A DNA stretch of 10,183 bases from Bacteroidota bacterium. Its GTDB lineage: Bacteria > Bacteroidota > Bacteroidia > Sphingobacteriales > Sphingobacteriaceae. The translations under genes and the position numbers were made by a program. Below the pieces are notes generated by a model. It was not told the DNA's origin, searched no databases, and saw only the letters and a list, made by a program, of their open reading frames with translations. The stretch is from positions 1 to 10,183 of the forward strand of contig JANYAB010000267.1 of NCBI GenBank assembly GCA_025355225.1, in the 5' to 3' direction. The first letter of the stretch is position 1. The number at the start of each line of letters is the position of its first letter. Shown here piece after piece: positions 1 to 6,218 of the stretch.

Positions 1-1417
1 CCTGGTTGAGGCATTTCGAACTCCAGTCTTTTGCAATAGGAATATTGTTGATAATATCGCGCAATGAATTGAACGATATGGTTTTGCTTGCATTATCTGT
101 TTGGCAAATGATGCCGAAACGCTGTAGCGTATCCTTTAACACGTCTTTTTGGCTGATATCCGGGAAAATACGTTCGCATTGTACTGCCTGACCAAATTTG
201 ACAGATTTATCCTGGGAAGTAATGATAAATGTGGCCCCTTTGTAAAGTGTGAAGGATGCCGGCTGATCTCCAAAAAACTCATACCTGATACTTATTTTTT
301 GGCCGGGAGCAAGGTCTGTCGAAAATGAAAGTGTGCGGGTATTAAAAGTTTTATGGGCGATAATATTTCCGCCGCTTCCGCTGTCCCGCGGCGCATCGTA
401 GCCATCGGTAAAATCGTATAGTAAATCAGCTAATGGCAGATCGGATGAGGTGTCCTGAAAATAAATACTGATCTTAATACTGGATGGGTTTTTGCTATCC
501 GTGTGACCATCAAAATAAAATTGAGGGATAATAACAGATATATTAACAGTTTCAATTTGTGATGCCGTAAACGTGGTATTTCCATCGTATTGGTTCGAAG
601 GATCGGCGATTATGGTGTTAAAATAGATGTATCCCTTATTGGTATTATTCTGATTGTGAAGAAAACTTTGATTTTGTGAATTTGTCGCCGACATTCCCCT
701 TACGTCAGTTTGGTTTTGATAATTGGTACCATGCTCCCAACTGCCGTTGCTAAACTGGCAAATGAGCAATGGATAAAGCGGATCGTTTAAAAGCGAGCCT
801 TTTCCTTTATACCCGGCCGATTTTAAAAGCAGATCGATGGCTGTTTTGATAAAAAAACCTGGCCGAAGATTATGTACATCAATGGCGGTTGTGAAATCGT
901 TGCCATTGATAAACCCATAATCAATTACGGGGTATATCCAACCCTCTGTTTTATTCTGAGAGGCCACCACATTATTGAGGTTCCAGGTATGGTCATAATC
1001 TTTCCATACTAAATTCTGCCCCATGTTACTCCACTGACTTGTGCTATCGCCCATATCATACAATTTGCCGTCAATGGCATCAAAAAAATCCACGTTGCCG
1101 GATAGTACGGTAACGTTGGCGTTGTCCTTTTCAACGCCATTCAGTTCGGCAATGCCATAGGGGATGATCTCCAGGCCATCTTGTACCAGTTTTGCCCTGT
1201 ACTGCTGATAAGGCAAATTAGTGGTGAATGCAATATCATCCGGGAAGCCCAGTATTTGCCGGTTACGCTGGGTAAGGGGCAATTTAAACTGGTTGCTGGT
1301 ATTGCCCTGCTGATTTTGTACTTCGGCCAGGTTATTGATCTGGAAAGTTAACGCAATGGGACTGTCGTCGTTAAGGTCGACAAGTTCGTCATTAATATAT
1401 AGTTGTAGTTGGTTCAT
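1..1417 (-). CDS. Phage tail/baseplate-type structural protein, 3' end cut off by the window
   Basis: The frame is open from an ATG at 1417 to the left edge, giving 472 full codons with no stop, so the C terminus is missing. The N terminus (MNQLQLYINDELVDL) leads into a segment at residues 20-58 with ALTFQINNLAEV, then QGNTSNQFKLPLT and RNRQILGF. This block, where a strand is followed by 'small-residue/Ser-x-x-F-x-(L/I)-P-x-T', is one I associate with Bacteroidota phage tail-tip or baseplate proteins. The rest is beta-rich, Asn/Asp/Gly/Tyr-rich and has no signal peptide or membrane segment, as expected for a virion protein. It lies 68 bp downstream of the 684-aa tail protein on the same strand, so the two are probably co-transcribed. 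The start is preceded by A-rich sequence without a Shine-Dalgarno site, and an 8-bp tandem repeat begins 7 bp upstream. The tail role is family-level recognition plus context; the exact part (hub, fibre anchor or tip) is not resolved. Confidence 0.7.
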   Translation of the reverse strand, partial: MNQLQLYINDELVDLNDDSPIALTFQINNLAEVQNQQGNTSNQFKLPLTQRNRQILGFPDDIAFTTNLPYQQYRAKLVQDGLEIIPYGIAELNGVEKDNANVTVLSGNVDFFDAIDGKLYDMGDSTSQWSNMGQNLVWKDYDHTWNLNNVVASQNKTEGWIYPVIDYGFINGNDFTTAIDVHNLRPGFFIKTAIDLLLKSAGYKGKGSLLNDPLYPLLICQFSNGSWEHGTNYQNQTDVRGMSATNSQNQSFLHNQNNTNKGYIYFNTIIADPSNQYDGNTTFTASQIETVNISVIIPQFYFDGHTDSKNPSSIKISIYFQDTSSDLPLADLLYDFTDGYDAPRDSGSGGNIIAHKTFNTRTLSFSTDLAPGQKISIRYEFFGDQPASFTLYKGATFIITSQDKSVKFGQAVQCERIFPDISQKDVLKDTLQRFGIICQTDNASKTISFNSLRDIINNIPIAKDWSSKCLNQ

Positions 1418-1423
1418 GTTTTT

Positions 1424-1458
1424 AGTCCGAAAGTCCGTAAGTCAGAAAGACCGAAAGT
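1424..1458. repeat. 8-bp tandem repeat, 4.4 units, just upstream of a start codon
   Basis: Four successive 8-bp units read agtccgaa, agtccgta, agtcagaa and agaccgaa, followed by a partial agt. It fills half of the 68-bp gap between the 684-aa tail gene and the next start codon (1417, minus strand). No coding frame is needed to explain it. Confidence 0.85.
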
Positions 1459-1472
1459 TTAATTCATAAATT

Positions 1473-1484
1473 AAATCCGAAATC
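1473..1484. repeat. AAATCCGAAATC repeat word, copy at the 684-aa gene 3' end
   Basis: This 12-mer lies 1 bp downstream of the stop codon at 1486-1488 (minus strand). An identical 12-mer occurs at 6176-6187, and an 11-bp version at 6197-6207, again just downstream of a late-gene stop codon. Two separate junctions therefore share the same word. Confidence 0.7.
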
Positions 1485-1485
1485 T

Positions 1486-3540
1486 TTATTGCGTTTGTAT
1501 ATTAATAGATGGCATGTTAAACGTAACACTGAAGGGCGCCTGGCCATTCATGGTGTCATACTCACTATAGGTAGCTGTGTTGATGACGATGGTTTGCCAC
1601 TTCACCGGGTTTTTGTTTGTCAGCATCTGAACTTTGGGCGAATATTTGATGGATTGCAATCCCTTAATATCATTAACTGAAAGATCATCGGCCATTACCT
1701 TCATTTTTTGCCCGGCATCCTTGCCTATAACTTCTTCAATGCTATCCTGGTTTTCCCAGTCGGACACGTAATTTTTGATGATGGTGGCATTCTGGACGTC
1801 CAGTGATATTTCCTGATTGAAAACAAATCGGTAGTAGTTCCATGCTCCGCTTAAACCGATCCATCGCAGGTAGACAGAGTTGTCATCTACCGCATCGTCA
1901 ATGCGGATGGTTTGTGTTTGGGTGATAGTATGTGTAGTATGCGGATCGGCATACTTTAAAGCAATAGTAAAGTAGTAAGTATCCGAAGGGAAGCTGTTGT
2001 TGATCAGCAGGCGGTTTAAGCCAAGTTGTTCCGGCAGCGGTGTAGTTGAACCCGTTTGCCCGGAAATAATAAACTTGCTGCTATCCTGGTTGAGCAGCCA
2101 CGAGCCATCGTCGTTAAGTAAGTTGGTGACCCGCGGAATCCCTGGCAGGGGATTGCGGTTGATATCAAGCAAAGTGAGTTCACAATAGATATCCAGGCCG
2201 AGCAAATATTCGCTGTAAATAAACCCGATGTCGAAAGGATATCCGTTGGAGAAGGCAGGTTCCTCAAAATCCGTGACCCATTTGGCCGGCTGTGAACTGT
2301 CAGTTAATGATGCAAATGGTACATAAGCCGCAAGGTTGCCGCCATAGCGCTGCCCCAATTGTTTAGCGGCATATACCACATAATAAGGGTTTGCGATATT
2401 AATAAAATAGGATAGATACCCCGAAGCCGTGCCGTCGTCCCAGCTTTCGGCGTAGCGTACCTGGTAACTGGCGCCCAGGTTATCGTCGCGGAAATTGGTC
2501 TGCGTGAAATCGCTTTCGTCCCTGGCCCGTAAAAGACTTTGCAGGAAATTGGAGATATCTGCCTTTATTAGACCTGTGTTATCGGGCCGGTTGCTTGCGC
2601 GGATGGTTTGCTGTTGCCCTGTTAGCTTATCCTGGTAAGTGATCTCAGTTAAAATTTTATAGTAGGGACGCAGGCTGTTTATATTAGTGTAGCTCGTAGT
2701 GGCTGATGAGGATACATAAAGTGCATCAATTAGCAAAGCAGTGTTCTGTGCCTGCAAAACAGCATAAGTGCCTTTGTAAGCACCAGCGTTTACATAAATC
2801 AGTTCACCTGTTTTTACAGTGCCGACCATAGCATTTATTTGCAGCAGGGTCTTCAGTGTAGTACTGTCCTGCGAAATAGCCGTCACTTCGAAATCCTTTC
2901 GCTGGTAGCTGAATACAACCGGGTTAAAAGCCGCGTTCCACCGGGATATATTACCGTTGCCCAGATCAACCGAGGGGTCGCTAACCAGCAGGTTTCGCAC
3001 GGTCAGTATAGTAAAGGATTGTGTTGCGCTGCAGCCATTTGCATCCTGCACATAAACGGTGTGAACACCACCGCCTAAACCGGTGAACAGGGACGAAGAC
3101 TGAAAGTCGACATTATTGAGGCTATAAGTTATTGCTCCATAGCTTGATGAAGCAGTAACGGTAATCTGTGCATCAAATACCCCGGGGGCCGATTCAGGTT
3201 GATCTATCGAAATATTGTTGATCTGCAGATCGCAGGGGTTTACCGGCGGTGCCGGATTAGGAACGGTACCTACGCTGCTGATCTGAAATTTGGTAAAAAA
3301 AGGACGTGAAGGATCGCTGTCACTTAAAATGCCGTAATAGATCTGCTGTGATTGCCCCGCGATGGTGACCGTGCCTGATGTGACCACACCGTTGAGGTTG
3401 ACATCGTAATCTACATTGATGTTGTTGCCGTTTGTCAGCTGACCTGTTACGGCATCCCTCAATTGTATTATTAAGGCACCGTTTGTTTGTGTGCCTGATA
3501 CCGTTGTGCCTGCGAAAACTATTGATGCTAAAATGCTCAT
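1486..3540 (-). CDS. Phage tail/baseplate protein with an SprB-like repeat domain (684 aa)
   Basis: This is probably a surface-exposed virion protein of the tail tip or baseplate. Residues 1-95 form a beta-rich N-terminal domain. Residues 104-179 look like one SprB-type repeat (the domain repeated in the gliding adhesin SprB): ITVTASSSYGAITYSL, then a Gly-Gly-His-Thr-Val turn, then YVQDANGCSATQSFTI. A long beta-rich central part follows. Near residues 555-575 is SVYLRWIGLSGAWNYYRF, a Trp-rich motif I associate with Bacteroidota phage structural proteins. There is no signal peptide or lipobox, which argues against a host secreted adhesin and for a virion protein. The ATG at 3540 is the only sensible start; upstream is a 9-bp repeat and an A-rich leader without a Shine-Dalgarno site. 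It lies 28 bp downstream of the gp10-like gene and 68 bp upstream of the next tail gene. A host-recognition role is inference from the SprB-like domain. Confidence 0.72.
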   Translation of the reverse strand: MSILASIVFAGTTVSGTQTNGALIIQLRDAVTGQLTNGNNINVDYDVNLNGVVTSGTVTIAGQSQQIYYGILSDSDPSRPFFTKFQISSVGTVPNPAPPVNPCDLQINNISIDQPESAPGVFDAQITVTASSSYGAITYSLNNVDFQSSSLFTGLGGGVHTVYVQDANGCSATQSFTILTVRNLLVSDPSVDLGNGNISRWNAAFNPVVFSYQRKDFEVTAISQDSTTLKTLLQINAMVGTVKTGELIYVNAGAYKGTYAVLQAQNTALLIDALYVSSSATTSYTNINSLRPYYKILTEITYQDKLTGQQQTIRASNRPDNTGLIKADISNFLQSLLRARDESDFTQTNFRDDNLGASYQVRYAESWDDGTASGYLSYFINIANPYYVVYAAKQLGQRYGGNLAAYVPFASLTDSSQPAKWVTDFEEPAFSNGYPFDIGFIYSEYLLGLDIYCELTLLDINRNPLPGIPRVTNLLNDDGSWLLNQDSSKFIISGQTGSTTPLPEQLGLNRLLINNSFPSDTYYFTIALKYADPHTTHTITQTQTIRIDDAVDDNSVYLRWIGLSGAWNYYRFVFNQEISLDVQNATIIKNYVSDWENQDSIEEVIGKDAGQKMKVMADDLSVNDIKGLQSIKYSPKVQMLTNKNPVKWQTIVINTATYSEYDTMNGQAPFSVTFNMPSINIQTQ

Positions 3541-3544
3541 TGTT

Positions 3545-3594
3545 GGTTGATTGAGTTGATTAGGTTGATTAGGTTGACTGGGTTGGAATGGTTG
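3545..3594. repeat. 9-bp tandem repeat spanning a stop codon and the gene junction
   Basis: About 5.5 degenerate units of GGTTGATTA (TAATCAACC on the minus strand) run from the last codons of the gp10-like gene through its stop to 5 bp before the next ATG (3540). Because 9 bp is three codons, the unit reads Ser-Thr-stop in frame and supplies the TAA at 3569-3571 and a second in-frame TAA nine bases later. The gene's C-terminal residues (TIPTQST) come from the repeat. Confidence 0.85.
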
Positions 3595-4039
3595 TTTTTC
3601 TAATCGATTCCATTAAATCGGTTATGTTCTGCACTACAGCATCGGCCATTTTATCGGTTTGCTGGTTCAGCCTGAGTTGAATGTTTTCATTGCCCAATGG
3701 TTCTGAAAGAATGCCCGGTGTGCCTTTGTAACCATTTTTGTCGATAGATTTTTTGACTGCCCAGGCTGCTTTATCGGGTATGCCTTTTGCCTGGCACCAT
3801 TGTTTGATGCGTTCTACCATTGGCGGATCCCCGGCGACGGCATTTTTACCTGTCGGCGCCCGACCTGTTTCCAGGGTCTGCATATAACCTGGTAGTTGGA
3901 GTCGTGCCTTGTCACCATCACCCTCAATGGTTGTTTGATTGGCTGTTTGCCCGGTTGCAATTTTGCCTTTGGCTTGCAGGGAGTTAATGAGGTCGGTTTT
4001 GATGGACTCGAGGAATCGTATCAAGGGTTGATTAATCAT
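3569..4039 (-). CDS. HK97-gp10-like tail component / connector protein (156 aa)
   Basis: I read this as a relative of the HK97 gp10-type proteins, small head-tail joining or tail-completion proteins. Visible pattern: an N-terminal helix (residues 5-24), then LETGRAPTG at 56-64, PPMVERIKQWCQAKGI at 72-87, and AWAVKKSIDKNG followed by GTPGI from about 92 to 110. The 'ETGR-x-PT, then PP-x-x-x-I-x-x-W-x-x-x-(K/R)GI, then A-x-x-(I/V)-x-K-x-I-x-x-x-G-x-x-G-(T/I)-P' layout is characteristic in Bacteroidota prophages. I chose the ATG at 4039 because it starts directly before the conserved helix and has an A-rich leader; an in-frame ATG at 4114 would add 25 residues of low-quality sequence. The last residues are encoded by the 9-bp repeat. 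Upstream is a 192-bp gap, holding nothing I recognise, that separates it from the PIN cassette. Confidence 0.65.
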   Translation of the reverse strand: MINQPLIRFLESIKTDLINSLQAKGKIATGQTANQTTIEGDGDKARLQLPGYMQTLETGRAPTGKNAVAGDPPMVERIKQWCQAKGIPDKAAWAVKKSIDKNGYKGTPGILSEPLGNENIQLRLNQQTDKMADAVVQNITDLMESIRKTTIPTQST

Positions 4040-4231
4040 TGTTATTTTAGTTTTTAGATCACATTCTGGTAGAGGGCGGGGGAAAATGGAGTTATTCCCG
4101 ATGAGTACCATCACCTTCGCACAAACTAATAAGGAATTTTAAGAAGGATTCTACAATTCAAAGGCTATTTATTTAGCAATTGATATGGAATTAATTGCAA
4201 TGTATGGCATGCTTTCGTTCTATGTAACTAT

Positions 4232-4714
4232 CTAACCCAGATCAAGTAATCCAAATGTTTCGTTATATGGAACCTTAAGGTCGATAAATTGAAAATTTGG
4301 ATTAGTCGCTTGTTTTAAAAGATTGTAAATCTTAAAGCTTTCAGTATCAGAAGAAAGGTAGAATTCTACAAATTTTTCGCAATCAGCCTGGGAAAATAAT
4401 TTCGTATCGTTAGGTATGATGTTTCTTTCGTTTAGTTTTAATGTGCCTTTATTTTGAAAGATAATTTTGGCAAACTCTCCTGTTCGCTTTGCATGATTTA
4501 AATTAAAAGGAAGAATTTGTAAATTTCTTAACGGCAATTCGCTAATATCACCTCCAACGCAATATTCTGCGATAGCAATTGTGCTAATTAAAAGATCATA
4601 ACCGTTTTCAGTAAAATATTTGAAATATCCCTTTGCATTGAGATGTAGGTCACTGTTTTTATCCAACAGCCGAATGAAAAAACTTGTGTCACAAAGCACA
4701 CCTTTTTTACTCAT
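4232..4714 (-). CDS. PIN-domain ribonuclease, probable toxin of a two-gene cassette (160 aa)
   Basis: The PIN fold is a Mg-dependent RNase fold used by VapC-type toxins. The acidic residues expected of it are visible: D9 in VLCDTSFFIRLLD, E50 in TIAIAEYC, D103 in IIPNDTKLFSQAD, and D123 in FYLSSDTESFKI. The length (160 aa) is slightly above the usual 130-150 for VapC. Its ATG overlaps the end of the upstream gene by 8 bp (ATGAGTAA), so the two are translationally coupled, and a G-rich stretch (gggggag) just before the ATG could act as a ribosome site. Two 60-base lines counted by hand in this gene are about 30% GC, against roughly 45-58% in lines sampled from the late genes on either side, which suggests separate acquisition. 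The PIN assignment is motif-based and firm; the toxin role is inferred from the pairing; the RNA target is unknown. Confidence 0.82.
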   Translation of the reverse strand: MSKKGVLCDTSFFIRLLDKNSDLHLNAKGYFKYFTENGYDLLISTIAIAEYCVGGDISELPLRNLQILPFNLNHAKRTGEFAKIIFQNKGTLKLNERNIIPNDTKLFSQADCEKFVEFYLSSDTESFKIYNLLKQATNPNFQFIDLKVPYNETFGLLDLG

Positions 4715-5501
4715 AGCTCCCCCGGATTTCTTTTAACCACGCATCTTTGTCGTTAATTTTTGCCCAGGATTGGGATGCTTTTTCTATGAGCGTATTTAAA
4801 TATTCTTCATCATAGGTGGGCTGGTAATCAACCAGTTCGATAAATTTTAAAGTCGTAGTATCAATTTCGCCGGTTTCGGAATGTTGTTTTCCTTTTGCTC
4901 TTATTCCAAGTCTTTTATAAAGAATATTCTCATTATATTCCTTTAAAAAATTAATTGGTGTATTTATAAGAAGAGTTCCCAACTCATCAGTAAAAATATG
5001 TATGTTGGCTTTGTCTTTGCCGCCTGCATTTGTTACTTTCCCATAAAAATAGAACTCTGCATCCGCCCAAATTGCTTCTTTTCTATAGAATGTTGTAGTT
5101 CTATCGACATGCACCTCATATGAATTGTCGATAGAAGTTTTAATGCTGAAAACATAGTTTCTCTTTCTTGCTATATCTTGAATATTTTCAAACGCTTTTG
5201 CAGTGGAGAAGTCAAGAAAGTCAATGTTTTGAACTTGACTGATCTGGCCAATTATTGCATTAAAGCCGATGATGTATTGAATTGATGTTTTTAGAATATG
5301 TTTTACGGAGCCTTCTTCAATATTGTAACTAATCGTGGGCCTGTCTTTTTTGTCACCTGGATAAAGTAAATTTTCTGCATTTTCAAGAATAGAAATTATT
5401 TCCCGGATATCATAATTTTCGGGGGAAAGGTCAAGGTTGCCCTTTGTACCAGTAACTCTTATCTCTATGAATCCAATTTTGTCCACGACGTAAAGTAACA
5501 A
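4707..5501 (-). CDS. Large partner protein of the PIN nuclease, candidate antitoxin (264 aa)
   Basis: I do not recognise a named family. The N-terminal 75 residues include LDLSPENYDIREI and ISYNIEEGSVKHILKT. The middle is beta-rich (YEVHVDRTTTFYRKEAIWAD). The last 26 residues (239-264) contain SQSWAKINDKDAWLKEIRG and end in SYE; a helical 'W-x-x-(I/L)-x-D-x-D-x-W-L-x-x-(I/L)RG' tail is the kind I associate with antitoxins that dock onto PIN toxins. It overlaps the PIN gene by 8 bp and precedes it, the usual antitoxin-first order, but it is about three times longer than a classical VapB, so an added sensing or enzymatic domain is possible. The start is uncertain: the frame opens after a stop at 5511-5513 and has no early ATG; TTG at 5501 or GTG at 5486 are the candidates. 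The gene is AT-rich like its partner. Confidence 0.6.
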   Translation of the reverse strand: MLLYVVDKIGFIEIRVTGTKGNLDLSPENYDIREIISILENAENLLYPGDKKDRPTISYNIEEGSVKHILKTSIQYIIGFNAIIGQISQVQNIDFLDFSTAKAFENIQDIARKRNYVFSIKTSIDNSYEVHVDRTTTFYRKEAIWADAEFYFYGKVTNAGGKDKANIHIFTDELGTLLINTPINFLKEYNENILYKRLGIRAKGKQHSETGEIDTTTLKFIELVDYQPTYDEEYLNTLIEKASQSWAKINDKDAWLKEIRGSYE

Positions 5502-5592
5502 ATAATTTCGTTAAGTGTAATTTTTTTAGCCCAAAATTTAGCGTTTGGTGTGGTAGATTGGGGAGTAAGTTATTAGTTTCAAAAGATTATAA

Positions 5593-6045
5593 CTAACCAG
5601 AGAAGCTTTCGAAATACATCGTAGCCAACGTAATAGTCAGGTTAACACCTGTACTGTTTACATCAAACTTATTATATACAGGCAGGCATTTTGCCTTATC
5701 TCCCGCTTTTATTTTGAAGTAGCGACCTTCACCTTCACGGTATTTGGAAGCTTTTACAATGAATTCGTTGGCCATGTGGAGAGCCTGGTTTACGTAGGTC
5801 TCGTTGTCTGAAGTGTATTGATCGAATTCTGTCTTGTACAAAAACTCCATATAAACAGAAAAGATATTATCTACAGAGCCGTTTACCTGCGGCGATACAT
5901 CGATGGGTTGTAAAGGGTACATGAAGACGGTGGGGAAAGACGCGTCGTCAGCTAAAGTATTTAACTCATTGACGGTTCCGTAAATAAAGGTGGGTTGTTC
6001 GGTAAGCGTTTGGGTGATCGCTTCTATTCGGTTACGTATAGGCAT
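5593..6045 (-). CDS. Phage virion protein, tail-completion/terminator candidate (150 aa)
   Basis: I have no firm family name for this. The ATG at 6045 gives an N-terminal helix (MPIRNRIEAITQTLTEQ) followed by a hydrophobic strand, PTVFMYPLQPIDV (about residues 38-50), a second strand (FSVYMEFLYKTEFD), a helix of about 20 residues with QALHMANEFIV, and a C-terminal strand ending in LATMYFESFSG. The alternating strand-helix-strand plan, size and position among late genes resemble small tail-terminator or tail-completion proteins, but this is a structural guess. It lies 173 bp downstream of the chaperone extension stop, a gap filled by interspersed repeats, and 91 bp upstream of the AT-rich PIN cassette. 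The conventional ATG has no Shine-Dalgarno site close by; a GGTCATT repeat sits about 20 bp upstream. Confidence 0.5.
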   Translation of the reverse strand: MPIRNRIEAITQTLTEQPTFIYGTVNELNTLADDASFPTVFMYPLQPIDVSPQVNGSVDNIFSVYMEFLYKTEFDQYTSDNETYVNQALHMANEFIVKASKYREGEGRYFKIKAGDKAKCLPVYNKFDVNSTGVNLTITLATMYFESFSG

Positions 6046-6064
6046 GGGGGATTGTTAGTTAATT

Positions 6065-6079
6065 GGTCATTGGTCATTG
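6065..6079. repeat. GGTCATT 7-bp tandem repeat upstream of the 150-aa gene
   Basis: Two exact units (ggtcatt, ggtcatt, then g) lie in the leader of the gene starting at 6045 on the minus strand. The second unit overlaps the left arm of the palindromic element at 6075-6161. Confidence 0.7.
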
Positions 6080-6161
6080 TCTGAACCGGAATTTTTTGAA
6101 TTAATAGAATTATCTGAATTCTGAAAATTCTTTAATTCTGTAGATTCTGATTCAGACAATG
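6075..6161. repeat. 87-bp palindromic intergenic element with 11-bp perfect arms
   Basis: The left arm CATTGTCTGAA (6075-6085) is matched exactly in inverted orientation by TTCAGACAATG (6151-6161). The interior is built from repeated GAATT/AATTC words, so it can fold on itself on either strand. I recall similar elements in Sphingobacteriaceae genomes. It sits between the chaperone extension and the 150-aa gene and may shape the mRNA between them. Confidence 0.75.
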
Positions 6162-6175
6162 TTTTTTTAATTTTC

Positions 6176-6207
6176 AAATCCGAAATCGAACATTCGAAAT
6201 CCGAAAT
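6176..6207. repeat. AAATCCGAAAT direct repeat, two copies 21 bp apart
   Basis: Exact 11-bp copies lie at 6176-6186 and 6197-6207, with the related cgaacattcg between them. They sit 11 bp downstream of the chaperone extension stop (6219-6221). The same word recurs at 1473-1484. Confidence 0.75.
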
Positions 6208-6218
6208 GAGGAATATTA

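Noticed and set aside
6..191. Plus-strand 61-codon frame at the left edge
   Set aside because: It is antisense to the open tail-protein frame that runs uninterrupted from 1417 to the edge.
1489..3078. Plus-strand and alternative minus-strand frames inside the 684-aa tail gene
   Set aside because: All lie within the coherent 684-aa frame and show no domain-like sequence.
3545..3594. Tandem repeats as a CRISPR array
   Set aside because: Units are 7-9 bp, contiguous and without spacers.
4040..4114. N-terminal 25-residue extension of the gp10-like protein from the ATG at 4114
   Set aside because: The added residues look non-conserved, and the ATG at 4039 directly precedes the conserved helix with a typical A-rich leader.
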